Source: Apostichopus parvimensis (Eukaryota > Echinodermata > Holothuroidea > Aspidochirotida > Stichopodidae). From it: 20,354 nucleotides of DNA. The stretch lies in the NCBI GenBank assembly GCA_000934455.1, contig KN885230.1:3878-24231 (forward strand), given 5' to 3'. A model generated the notes under the pieces. That model was not told the DNA's origin. It worked only from the letters and a program-made list of their open reading frames with translations, and did no database searches. The translations under genes were made by a program, and so were the position numbers. Of the stretch, positions 7,173-17,970 are shown one piece after another. How positions within the stretch are numbered: the first letter of the stretch is position 1; each line of letters opens with the position of its first letter.

Positions 7173-8924
7173 CTACAAGACTGTCTCTTTGGCCGACTCC
7201 AAACTTTTTAAGACTGCAGTGTTTGATGTTATCTGAGAGGCAGTGTTCGATATATGAAGTTTCTCCAAGCTCCTACTCATTACGTTAGTTTCTTTCTGAT
7301 TCAGGAAATGATTAACAATATTAGCACTATGCTGGAGATCAACCAGACAATGCTGGTCTGACTTTAACATTCCTTGGATATCGGTCAGCAATGTCTTAAT
7401 AGGTGACTCAACATCCTCCTCAATCTCCATGAGCAACTGCTTGAGGCCAACTCTTGTCTCGTGATTAACCTCTGCCACAGACTTGGGTCTTGGTTTGCCT
7501 GAACTGTCTTTCCTTGTAGTATCCAGATTTGACAAACAGCTCAGCTTTGATTGGAGGGAGTCATTCAGACAGTTTTTCAGAGTGTTATCCTCCTTTAAAG
7601 GTAAAGTGTCATTGTCCAGGATGAGGGGGGTCTTCGTTTCTGACCACTGAACATTTTCGTGACGGTACGAAACAGGGAGAGGAGGAAGCAGTCCATTTTG
7701 CATAGTAGTAGTAATGGGTTCCTTTTTGCAAGTAATATCACTGCTATACTTCATCTCACTGGAGGCCCCAGATGTCTCTGAGGTCAGAGTAATTGAAGAA
7801 GAAGCAAACGAGACACCCTCACTCGTATTTGAACGACTTCTGAGAATCCACGGATTACTAAACTCTGAATTGGGGGAAGATGAGCCGACACTAGCGTCCT
7901 TGACACCTGAAGTCAATCCGAGAGAGTTTGGTCGGAGAGAGGAAGTATCAACTAATGTACCCTGAGTTGATGATGCTGTGAGGGATTCATATGACTGGCG
8001 TAGAGCCATCAAACGCTCTTCCAGGGAACTATTGTCTGTAGGAGTAAGCCGTTCACTAGACGCTAGCTGGACAGAGCAGAGCAAACCTTGATTGACAGAT
8101 TCCCGGCTAAAGCTAGTCATATCGCTGCCACTTTTGCTTCTGCTTTTACCACTACCACGATTGATAGTCGATTCACTCGTTGTTGAGGGCAGCCTGCAAT
8201 CACTGCATTCTCTTCCTTCACTGTTGGAGCAGGTCTTGTGTGGTTTCCTGCGAGGATGAGTTGCTCTCTGCCTCTCCTCTTCACTGTCACTGGATGAAGA
8301 GTATTGCCGAGATGAACCACTGCTTGCCGATTGGAGAGAACGTGTTCTCCGACTGCGCCTCCTTTTTACCCTTGTGCCTCCTCCTCCTTCTTTCTTGGGT
8401 CTGGTTCCATCTGTCGCTACCAAACCCCTACTGCCTGTGTGGCTGGAACGGCGCCCTCTATCACATTTTTGCTTAATAGCATTACCTTGTGGTTCCTTTA
8501 ATTTCTTAGCTTCTCTGTTGGGCCTGTCCTCGGGAAGATACATACCGATGTCCGGGCATCGAGTTGCCATGTGAATTTGTAATGGTGTCTTGGCTTCAGC
8601 AAGAGGAACAAGTGGGTTTTCAGTTATGTAAAGTTCTGGGTTATCAAGATTGTTTTGTTGGACTGTAACTTCTTCGCCGCAAGTGTGGCCAGAAGGTTGC
8701 TCGGTTACCAATTCTTGTCCTGGGTACTCTGTCACCAAGCCTCTGCCCATTGCTATCGTCGCAGTAACAGTTTGGTTTTCCACACAGAAGGGTTGTACCT
8801 CCAGCCTATGACTATCCCAGCGAACTGGAGGCAGTGGGGGTGTGTCTGTGGAGCAACCTCTGCTAATGTGGGATGGAGGTACTGGAGTTGATGATATCCT
8901 GGTCTGACTGCCAGAGTGTGGATT
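7173..8924 (-). CDS. Terminal coding exon of an unrecognised Ser-rich protein with SH3- and PDZ-ligand motifs
   Basis: This is one long open exon of 583 codons plus stop TAG (7175-7173). The acceptor is TTTTTCAG with AG at 8926-8925, so the 15 open codons upstream are intron. It enters at a codon boundary. Numbering from the exon start: residues 29-35 PPLPPVR form a class II SH3 ligand (PxxPxR); 186-196 VKRRRSRRTRS is basic and may be a nuclear signal; a Ser-rich stretch ending SDSEEE follows at 197-217; 363-367 RSRSNT resembles a 14-3-3 site; 484-545 looks helical and amphipathic; the last four residues ETVL fit a class I PDZ ligand. Most of the rest is disordered-type sequence. No enzyme domain or membrane helix is seen. 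Upstream exons, not found here, would define the family. It is probably a cytosolic scaffold or receptor tail; that is inference. Confidence 0.8.
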   Translation of the reverse strand, partial: NPHSGSQTRISSTPVPPSHISRGCSTDTPPLPPVRWDSHRLEVQPFCVENQTVTATIAMGRGLVTEYPGQELVTEQPSGHTCGEEVTVQQNNLDNPELYITENPLVPLAEAKTPLQIHMATRCPDIGMYLPEDRPNREAKKLKEPQGNAIKQKCDRGRRSSHTGSRGLVATDGTRPKKEGGGGTRVKRRRSRRTRSLQSASSGSSRQYSSSSDSEEERQRATHPRRKPHKTCSNSEGRECSDCRLPSTTSESTINRGSGKSRSKSGSDMTSFSRESVNQGLLCSVQLASSERLTPTDNSSLEERLMALRQSYESLTASSTQGTLVDTSSLRPNSLGLTSGVKDASVGSSSPNSEFSNPWILRSRSNTSEGVSFASSSITLTSETSGASSEMKYSSDITCKKEPITTTMQNGLLPPLPVSYRHENVQWSETKTPLILDNDTLPLKEDNTLKNCLNDSLQSKLSCLSNLDTTRKDSSGKPRPKSVAEVNHETRVGLKQLLMEIEEDVESPIKTLLTDIQGMLKSDQHCLVDLQHSANIVNHFLNQKETNVMSRSLEKLHISNTASQITSNTAVLKSLESAKETVL

Positions 8925-8932
8925 CTGAAAAA
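8925..8932 (-). promoter_or_regulatory. 3' splice site of the - strand terminal exon
   Basis: On the - strand the sequence reads ATTTCTTTTGTATTTTTCAG and then enters the exon. The pyrimidine tract is strong, and coding-like composition begins exactly after it. Confidence 0.75.
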
Positions 8933-10587
8933 TACAAAAGAAATTATCCATAAGGTTGTTGAACATCATAGCTCACACCATGCTCTTCCTGTGTCTACCC
9001 GATTATCTCAACTCAAACTACCTATGTAACTCAAAATACAGCAACAGATATAACCCCACAGAGTATACCAGGAAGCTTAATTTCAAACTTCTGCACAAAT
9101 TTCTTTCAGGATATTTAATAGCTATATCAAAACAATTTCTGATATTTTAACAACAGAATTCAACACAATTCAACCAAAGATGAAGTTGTACTGTAGGTCA
9201 CTTTGTATGCCATATACAGTACATACATGTAGTATAATATAAACAGTACAACATATATGTAGTACTGTACATACATATACATATACAGGAATTACTTATG
9301 TAGTACATACAGTATTATACATCAATTTGGCAAGAGCATTCTTTGTAAAAACTTTTCATATGATACCTTCTTTCAAACAAAGACCCTACTTTCTGATTTC
9401 CAGTAAAAACCCATATTACATTAATAATACTTAAATTATTGGTGCATGGAGATCATATATCAAGCTAATATTGTGATCAGCACCATAGTCTTTACATCAA
9501 ATACCACAGAGCAAATACACATCCAGCAACTTCAAGGCAACATTATTAAAATCCTGAAAACATAATTATGGAAATTGGAAAGCGATCCCACCGATGTGTA
9601 TGCCAGCACTGTGAATAATACGCTGACTAGATTGAAGAGACTAATAAAATAAAGGCTCTTCCACAAATTAATGAGACTTGTTCTTCCCTTGGCCAGAAAT
9701 AGGAGATGAAGCTCAAGATAAATCTGATGGTATTAAACACCGAATAATCCCGTTTGTGGAGTGAGAGAAGCAGCTTATTACAAGTACATGATGGACTGGT
9801 GTAACTTCTATATATTTAGTGAGGAAGGACAAGAGAAGAGGATGGAATGGGAGGGGGGGGGGAAGAACCCTTAGGATAAAATATAATTTCATGAGGAATA
9901 ATTCAAGACACACACACCTTCAAAGGATATACATTTCCTTTGCATCCGAGTGGCGAGTGCAAAAGAAACAATGAATCACTAGGCAGAGAAGGAAATGCCT
10001 TAATAGCTATTTAAGGCACAATTTATATACTGTGTTTTTTCTGATAATATTATAGATCATTTGGTTGTGTCTACCACTGCTTGGCAAAGAAAGCAAGATA
10101 AATTTCTAGAAGTAGTTTATATTGAAATGTATATAGCATATGTTTATATTTATATTGAGATGCTAGATGATTACAACAGAGTTACAGAGGGGAAGTCTAA
10201 ATTGCTATTACAGTGTAAAGTAAAGGCAGAGTATTTGTACATTTGTACTTCAATGCTATAAATAATTAAAAGTAGATAAATATAGCATGAATGATTTACA
10301 ATAGTTATTACTGTCTTAGCTATTTTACATTAACTAAAGGTTAAGATAACTTATGATATTTAAACAATCTGATACTTAATATTAATGATAATAAAATTAC
10401 ATCACAAATGTATAAGAATAGAAACTTTGATAATGAGGCTGAAGAACTAATGAACCTTGGCATCAAATAAAATAAACAATCGATATCAAAATAAACATGG
10501 TTGCTTCACATATTTATTTTCAACAATGATTCGATATTTTGAGGAGAATTTAACATTATACACCTCTGATTCCTATTCTGTGCCACT
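8927..10587. other. Probable intron of the - strand gene, no exon seen
   Basis: AT-rich sequence. It holds a degenerate CATA/GTAC-rich repeat at about 9215-9320, where words like CAGTACATACATGTAGTA recur, and a 10-base G run at 9853-9862. No stretch with coding-like composition and paired splice sites was found. Confidence 0.45.
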
Positions 10588-10633
10588 CCACCCCAACCCA
10601 TCCCTACCCTCCACCCCAACCCATCCCTACCCT
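10588..10633. repeat. Perfect 23-bp tandem duplication, G-quadruplex-type on the - strand
   Basis: The unit CCACCCCAACCCATCCCTACCCT is present twice without mismatch. On the - strand each copy gives four G-runs of at least three (GGGTAGGGATGGGTTGGGG) with two-base loops, the classic form of a stable G-quadruplex. The + strand could form an i-motif. Confidence 0.9.
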
Positions 10634-11850
10634 CCACCAACTCTTAAAAAAATGTAAAGAGGAAACAAGAGGATATCAAAACAGTTTGCAGACAATTGAG
10701 GATTGCTCCAGACTTTTCCAATATCTCTTTAATTGTTCCTTGATAGTAGATTTGAAAGAATATGCCATCAGTTTGAAGAAGATTTAATCCCAAAATGTAT
10801 TATCATGAACTTAATTCTTGCATGCTCAAAATTATAATAAGGTATCATAACTCACCAGATTATGAAGACTAACTCACTGCAATGTTACAAAACAGTAAGA
10901 ATATCCAATAAACCTACAAACACTCCCAATAAACCACAAAAGCCTCTAGAGATTATGGACATGTTGCTTGCCTCTGGAGTGTCCAAAGCCCATGCAAAAT
11001 CAGCATGAGCTGAACTTGATCACGGCTAGTAAATCTCCTTCAGGAAGCATCCAGAGAACAGCAGGTAGTCTTTACAGTTTCAAAAGATAAACTAGACTGA
11101 AGCTATCTAACTACTCGCAAACACCCCTCCTACATCCTTCAGTCTATGTTACCCATAAGTGCTGGTAATTAGAGCACACACAAACAAATACCAGGCAACC
11201 AGCACAATTTGTATAACACCGCCACCACCGGTAAGTTCACATTCACACAATTTGTCAGCCAATCCTACTACAAATTCAGTCTGTGACTGATATGAGGGAA
11301 TTCTGCTGTATTATTGTACAAACAGCAGACAGTCTGAGAGCAATACTGTATACCATTACTACTACTACTAGCTACTACTATACAAGCAGCCAGGCTTGGT
11401 GACCAGACACTGGCTACCCTCACACAATATCATCTTTCACAACACCTGGAAACTATTGGCCCTGGAGGCCTGAGCAAAGTCAAATCTATGCCTGAAACCA
11501 CAAAGGTTTAAAGAGGGCTAAGTGGTAGTAGTATCAATATGAGTTGACTTAATACTGCACAGTTGTAAATAAAAGAGAGATAACTCAAAATATCACATAA
11601 CAAGATAACTTTCAAACATGAATAGGAAAAGATCAGAGGCAATGGAGGGTGCAGCAGGAGTAGGAGGGGTTCAAGATGGGCCAAAAGTAAGAGAATGGGA
11701 GATGGAAACCAAAGTAATCATGAGAAAGAATCCATCTAAGATGATTTCCATTTTTGGAAAGCTAACTACCAAAGTCTTGTTTCTTCCACACAAATGGATA
11801 CAGTACACAAGCTCCTTCAAAAGTTTAAAATAAATTATTATTGAACTAAA
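10634..11850. other. Noncoding stretch, no gene seen
   Basis: It contains a short ACT trinucleotide run near 11357-11380 and AT-rich unique sequence. The open frames present are short and unremarkable. Confidence 0.45.
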
Positions 11851-11851
11851 C

Positions 11852-12110
11852 CAGGGGTCATCAGTAAGCTGAAGGCTAGCCCACAAATATGCCAAAGTCA
11901 GATATTAATGGTCATCCACGCTCCTCAAAGTTCAACATATTTTTACTGCCACTCTATAAAATAGTCAAATGAGACATTGAACTTTTTTTAACAATCCTCA
12001 ATGGTTATAACAATGCACAAGGCCAGAACCTGTAAGAAAGTACTTTTGATAACTTGTAACAATTTTTAGCCTGCTTAATATTTTGGGCCAATACTGATGA
12101 CCTTTAAAGA
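11852..12110. mobile_element. Possible decayed hAT-like non-autonomous element
   Basis: The left end reads CAGGGGTCATCAGTA (11852-11866), which resembles the CAGGGGT-type tips of many hAT elements. An 11-base perfect inverted match of GGTCATCAGTA (11856-11866) lies at 12092-12102. The similarity continues inward: AGCCCACAAATATG on the left against GCCCAAAATATT read inward on the right. The last bases of the right tip do not match and I see no clear 8-bp target duplication, so this is tentative. Confidence 0.35.
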
Positions 12111-12682
12111 CCACACTTTTACAATCTGAAGCCAAATGTGAAGACTGCTGCCCTTTAAGAAAACCTAACACTTGAAGAAACCCCAAGGGTGTAGACTACA
12201 AGAGGTCTGCCAGCCTGCTCCCAATCCTTAATTAAACAATCTATTTCTATTTCTCACTTCCCCAAATTATTTGCCACTGTTTCTTTTATGGATTTTCAAA
12301 TCAACTCATAGACGAAGCTTATAAAAAAGTATCAGTTTGAACTCTGTCTATCAACAAATCAAACTGTGATGTTTGCTGTAAAGCTGTAGAGTTCAGGGTC
12401 AACACTGGTAAACAGTTAATGAATAGAGAATTAATTTACACAATTAGTTCAGTTCTCCAAAGAGGGCTTTCTTATTTTTATGTTTTTCTGCCACCACGGC
12501 ATATTTTTTAATAATAATGCTAGAATGGGAAGTTGACAATCAAGTCATTGTGGCTGTGAAGAAAGTCTTGAAGGGTGTTGAAGGAAGCTTTAGGGCTATA
12601 GAGAGAATCCGCATTTATAGATGCCGCCTTCAGGTTTAGGATGCAGAAATGTGTTCACACAGTAGCTAGACAGGACTGCATC
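12111..12682. other. Noncoding stretch, no gene seen
   Basis: Unique-looking AT-rich sequence between the possible transposon remnant and the minisatellite. No splice-flanked coding stretch was seen. Confidence 0.4.
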
Positions 12683-13395
12683 AATGTCTGTGTGTGTACA
12701 ATGTGTATGTATTAATACAATGTCTGTGTATATACAATGTTTGTGTACTACAATGTCTGTGTATGTACAATGTGTCTGTATTACAATGTCTGTGTATGTA
12801 CAATGTCTGTGTGTGTACAATGTCTGTGTGTGTACAATGTGTATGTATTACAATGTCTGTGTATGTACAATGTCTGTGTGTGTGCAATGTGTATGTATTA
12901 CAATGTCTGTGTGTGTACAATGTGTATGTATTACAATGTCTGTGTGTGTACAATGTGTATGTATTACAATGTCTGTGTATATACAATGTCTGTGTATGTA
13001 CAATGTCTGTGGGGGTACAATTTGTATGTATTACAATGTCTGTATATATGTACAATGTGTATGTATTACAATGTCTGTGAATGTACAATGTGTATGTATT
13101 ACAATGTCTGTGTGTACAATGTGTATGTATTACAATGTCTGTGTATGTACAATGTGTATGTTTGTACAATGGGTATGTATTACAATGTCTGTGCATGTAC
13201 AATGTGTATGTATACAATGTCTTTGTATGTACAATGTGTATGTTTGTACAATGTGTTTGTATTACAATGTCTGTGCATGTACAATGTGTATGTATACAAT
13301 GTCTGTCCATGTACAATGTGTTTGTATCACAATGTCAGTGTGTGTACAATGGGTCTGTATGTACAATGTCTGTGTATTACAATTTCTGTGTATGC
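12683..13395. repeat. 16-18-bp TG-rich minisatellite, about 43 copies
   Basis: Units of the forms TACAATGTCTGTGTATG and TACAATGTGTATGTAT are mixed; they often alternate as a 33-base pair. The unit has few stop words, so frames of up to about 260 codons stay open on the + strand and about 210 on the - strand. Their translations are pure Cys/Val/Met/Tyr or His/Thr/Cys repeats. The alternating purine-pyrimidine runs (TGTGTGTACA) favour Z-DNA. Confidence 0.95.
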
Positions 13396-13423
13396 CAAGT
13401 TCATATAATACGACAGATAAAGA

Positions 13424-13447
13424 TGATGAAGATGATGATGATGATGG
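13424..13447. repeat. GAT trinucleotide microsatellite
   Basis: About seven near-perfect GAT units with one GAA interruption lie close to the end of the minisatellite. Confidence 0.85.
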
Positions 13448-15887
13448 TGAGGTTTATCGCATAACTACTTCTAATTATAGACATTGTTAAGACATCTCTG
13501 AAATTCAGTATACTTTTTTATAATCTTAAAAATTTAACCAATGTTTCACCTAAGTCAAAGGCTGTCACATGAGTGAGTTTTGCCCCTCCTGTGTTCCAGA
13601 CTGTTTAGGTAAAGAGATTGAATTGAACAGTAAATCAGATCAAAAAAACCTGACTGGAAGAAGACATTCCTTTTTGAGGAGAGTGCAAATTTGCCAGACA
13701 ATCAACTCATTCTGTAATTGAATATCGATTCGCCAGCTTAGAGGCCAAAGAACTCACATGCTACTTTTACCTTCCCAATCATCACGATATCCTGCAATAT
13801 TTTATCATTAGAACTGTAGATGTGAGGAACTTGTGTTAATTTATGCCTCACAGAAGGGTTATAATATTTATGGGAACACCACACCTAACCATGATCAATG
13901 GTCTAGGCCAGAGATGAATAGCTTCTTCCATAACAGCTAATAAAAGTATTCTTCCACTTACGAGATGTCAAAGTTACGTCACATACCAGATGGAATGGAA
14001 GACTGTAAGCTAGTCTAGTAACTATGACATCACCAAACAACAAATATTGGAAATTTTTAATGCCTTTCTTTCCCCATTAATAACAGAATTGCAGAATCTT
14101 AACTAATGGAATTCTTATAACATCACATAATGCTGGCAATTTGCTGAGTTAGAACTACATATAGAAGGACCTTCAAGGTACGTAATCTATCGACATGAAG
14201 TATATAACGACTGTTTGCTAAGTTACATGAGCACATCCTATGATATTGTATTGGCTGAGTGCTAATGGCTATATGACAAGCCTCAACTATGTGTGGATTC
14301 TAAGATACGGTCCTACATAGCTTAGATTTACATGGAAAGAATAGCCAACATTAAACCAAACATAATATCACTGTGATCCACGGACTGAGCAGTTTGGAAT
14401 CGACAATTCGTTTGATAAACTATATTTAACAAAAAAAATTAACTTTAAAGGAGGGGAGTATGTAACACTTTTACTGCACTACAGCAATCATATTTCAGGA
14501 TAAATCTTAGTGGTGTTCACACTGTCTCTAAAATCAAAATCAAATTAATGGAAGTGACCATTCTAAACAATTCATATAGCTAGATATGCTATAAAAATAA
14601 TCAAATTAATCAACTTTGAAACTGCCAAAATTGTTCTATGATACTAGGATTATGGTCGGGCTACACAAAAACCACAGCTCTTCAGCAGACTCAAGTTCTG
14701 GTGGATTCGTCGATTGGAAGAATGAAATCAGATTACAAAAATAGACCAATACCAAAAAGAAACCACCTCCTTTCAATATACCGGAACAAATACATAGCAA
14801 AATAAGCTTTCACCTGAACAGAAGAAGAAAGGAAAATTGCGGTCAAATCAATCAAGATCTAACATACCTGGATTATAAAAATATTGGTTATGTGAATGTT
14901 TATTGAAAAACCAGGCCTTTGAAATGATCGTAGGTCCCAGTGTGAAACACAAAGGAGTCCCTTATTGGGTTACTTTCAGGGATTAATATATCCTGTGGAG
15001 TTCTGCTAAATATTTCAGTGAGTTTGGATTTGTGCCGAGGAAAGCCGCAGCTGGGGTAATTGCGTGCCTACCTGCCACAGATGCTAACCAATCAGGAAAT
15101 TAAAGGAGAGATATATGGGAGACATGTCTGGACTTGTCAATAACCAGTCTAGAAAGATCACCTGATGTCTGCATTGATCACCTGACATCTCCATAGACTG
15201 ACTGACTGATTTTATAAGGATGCCAGTAAGGGTCTGAAATATGAATATTATGAAGTTGCTATGTACATGGTCCGAGTAGCAGAGCTCTCCCTTCTGTGAA
15301 TCTTTGAGACTGCCAAAGTTTGCTGCCAATAATATATTTCTTAATAGACAAAACAGTATTAAAGGAATCATCCAAGAGTTGTCTGAAAGTATTTATTTTC
15401 TGGCAGTTGAAACAGATGTCCATTTCAGATTCTTAAATTCTAAGCAGATTCAACTTCAAACAAATATCTACCAACAAAACCTGCTCCCTTGAAAGCTAAA
15501 ATAATTACAGGTAACACTGCAGAAGTAACAAAAACACTGAAGAGTTTAACGCAACTTGCAAACTAAGGCAGCCAGAATAAAATGTAGAGGCCATAGCACA
15601 AGGGAATATCAAATATAGTATTGAAGTTTTGTGTAGCAGTTTGTGGCACTGAACTCAAGGCTCTTATAAACTGCTATGGTTATTTTGTACAAAAACTGCT
15701 ATATATGCATCTTTGCACTTGAATAGCATCTTGCCCATTTCGCATAGCAATTTGCCTTTGCGATACCAGATAAATTATTCACTGTATGAAATGGAACAGC
15801 TCAATACTAAAACATACTGCCCCAAAATTGGGTTTAACCATTATAGCAGTAGTCCTCTAAAGTAAGATTGTGTAATAGTTACCCCTA
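13448..15887. other. Noncoding stretch, no gene supported
   Basis: Mostly AT-rich unique sequence. A small GC-richer patch at about 15027-15090 reads openly (GFVPRKAAAGVIACLPATD type) but has no supporting exon context. A short inverted repeat TAGCAGTTT/AAACTGCTA occurs at 15634-15642 and 15668-15676, with a third copy of the second arm at 15693-15701. Confidence 0.4.
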
Positions 15888-15905
15888 CCCCCCCCCCCCC
15901 CCCCC
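15888..15905. repeat. 18-base poly-C tract
   Basis: An unbroken run of 18 C follows ACCCCTA and precedes further CCCC clusters. It is likely length-variable and prone to read error. Confidence 0.9.
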
Positions 15906-16057
15906 GTCACCCCCAGCTGATCCCCAGCCACCTCTGATCGGCTTTGTGACATATCAAGTTCGCACTCTAATATTCCATCCGTAATAAACCTGATAGAATA
16001 TGGTGAAGGTGCATTATTGAAAGTTTAGGTTGCTTATTGGATTTCATTTCACAACAG

Positions 16058-16216
16058 GATATGCCCTGTCTGTTTGTCTCTGTGAATGTTTTCAGCAGTT
16101 TCCCCTTGGAAGGTCAGCCAACCTTAAATCTTTCAGTTTGTTTCTCAACACTCTCCGAAATTGGAATTTATCGATTCCAAACATGATGTCTACCCTGTTT
16201 TGTGGGGAAATATTTG
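16058..16216 (+). other. Orphan exon-like stretch (phase 1-1), low confidence
   Basis: An acceptor-like CAG (16055-16057) and a strong donor GTGAGT (16217-16222) flank 159 open bases that keep phase 1 at both ends. The 53-codon product contains four cysteines and no recognised motif. It stands alone on the + strand, with no partner exons seen, so chance is the simplest explanation. Confidence 0.15.
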
Positions 16217-17751
16217 GTGAGTGGATTATTTGGAGCACAGATGGGCACAGAATTCATTCAATTAATTGCTATAACTTGCAAACATAGTCTGTAGATCCTT
16301 CTGTGATAAACGATCAGCATTCATAAATTTCTCAATTCGAAGTAGATGCAGCAATTGAATTTACACACATTTCCAAGTAAGAGATGTCATGTTAACATGA
16401 TGAATGACAGATTTAGTCTAGTTAAAGATATTGATCTATGTATAAGGGAGTTCTGCTACCTTACATGTGTAACAATAATCCTACATGCTACGGATATAAT
16501 CATTTATAATGCATCAAACTCAATTTTGTCCACTCTTCAATTTATCCTTCCTATCAGATGCCCCCCTTCTGCCTGCCCCATAACCACTACCCCATCATTC
16601 ACTGACTGTAAAACTATGAGTAGGTCATGTTTTCAGAGAAAGTTTTAGACACATTAATGCAGTTTATATGTTAGGATTTCCATTATTATACTGTTTTAGT
16701 ATCTTAATATTATAAAGCATGTTCTTATCATTTACAATACTTACAGACTAAATATTGTATCATTAAGCTCTTGAGATAATATCCAGTTGTACATAGAACA
16801 GTGCTAACATTGGAGGTCCATTCTGTCCAAAATCTCTGATTTCCAATAAATGACAATCACCCTTCTCATTACTCTAAATAAAGTCCGCAGAGTCATTCAG
16901 TTCCGAGAATACCAACAGGAGTGATGTAGAAACCACCCTGGATGTTCCCCACAACTCTTATTGACTTACATTAAATGAAGACATGACATAAAGATACAAG
17001 ATTTACCAACAAATATAGCTCGGATGTATACACCCTCTGATAGTAGTTTCTTCTTCAATTGACACTTTTCTCTATAACCCCTAACTGCATGAGTAAACCT
17101 TTTGTTCACTTCAACACTGAACACACAATACTTCTTAGAAAATTCCTTACAAAAAAAAAGGAATCTTACAAAGGTACTCCATGCTTCAAAGAAACCAGGA
17201 GCCTTCTCTTTGATACCAATGATGGTTTTAAGTGAGATGAAGCCGAAATCTCATCTGTATTAGTAGCATTCCTTTGGACCTTTTCTACCAACCTCATAAT
17301 AGGAGCCAATGTTCATTTAGGCCCTCAAGTACCACTTATAAACGCACCACAATGAACAATTACTCCCAAAAGTCCTAGCAAGATGCCATTCCTACCCTTC
17401 TCCTCTTAACATCATCTACCCATACCCCCATCCACTTCTTCACTTTTCCCTGGCCTTAAATCGATGGTCACATCAGAATAACTGATACTTCTCACTATAT
17501 ATTTATGGATTATAACAGTCAAATACCAAATACAATTTCAAAGTTTCTAATCAAGTTTTCCTTCTTATTAATGCTATAGGGTATTCTTGTTATTTCTAAA
17601 TTTAATTACAATATACTGTTAATGAAATAAAATAACTTACATGTATTCTTTAAGCACAGCCTGTCCAAGCATGTGTGGTATGTAACAGTAGTAAAAACCA
17701 AATGTCTACATTCTCTCCAGACATGAGATCTATATTCAGTCACTGATCACT

Positions 17752-17970
17752 TTAGACTTTGAACATATGAAGCAATTTCCTAATTCTCAGAATTATCTTT
17801 TGATGTAAAGAATCCGTGGAATGTAGAATATCATTCACCTCTGAGGCCAAAGACCTGGTGACTAAATTAAACCTGTTAAATGCATTGATAATACCAGCAC
17901 CTCCAGCAGAACAAACTAACTTCCTACAATCACCTTTCAGATTGTTAACAAGTTGATGGATGCTAACCAC
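17752..17970 (-). other. Coding-like fragment on the - strand, low confidence
   Basis: A 72-codon open stretch reads as ordinary mixed protein sequence (for example KLVCSAGGAGIINAFNRF, then helical-looking ILRIRKLLHMF). It has no methionine start (the first codon is GTG). It could be a missed exon of the - strand gene, a transposon coding fragment or chance. The possible acceptor GTGTGGTTAG is weak. I do not recognise the family. Confidence 0.2.

Noticed and set aside
7714-8891. Open frames on the + strand across 7714-8891
   Set aside because: They are shadows of the long - strand exon, which has the better splice site, composition and length.
12681-13316. 211-codon open frame on the - strand
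   Set aside because: It is the complement of the same minisatellite, with a His/Thr/Cys repeat and no domain or splice context.
12684-13490. 268-codon open frame on the + strand, and 223-, 128- and 127-codon frames beside it
   Set aside because: All lie in the TG-rich minisatellite and translate to simple Cys/Val/Met/Tyr repeats. Being open in several frames at once is a property of the repeat unit.
13600-13608. Nine-base microexon-like ACTGTTTAG between a good acceptor and a GTAAAG donor on the + strand
   Set aside because: No + strand gene is known here, and such short pairs of sites arise by chance.
15027-15100. GC-richer patch reading GFVPRKAAAGVIACLPATD
   Set aside because: The open stretch is short, ends in a stop, has weak splice signals and no recognised similarity.
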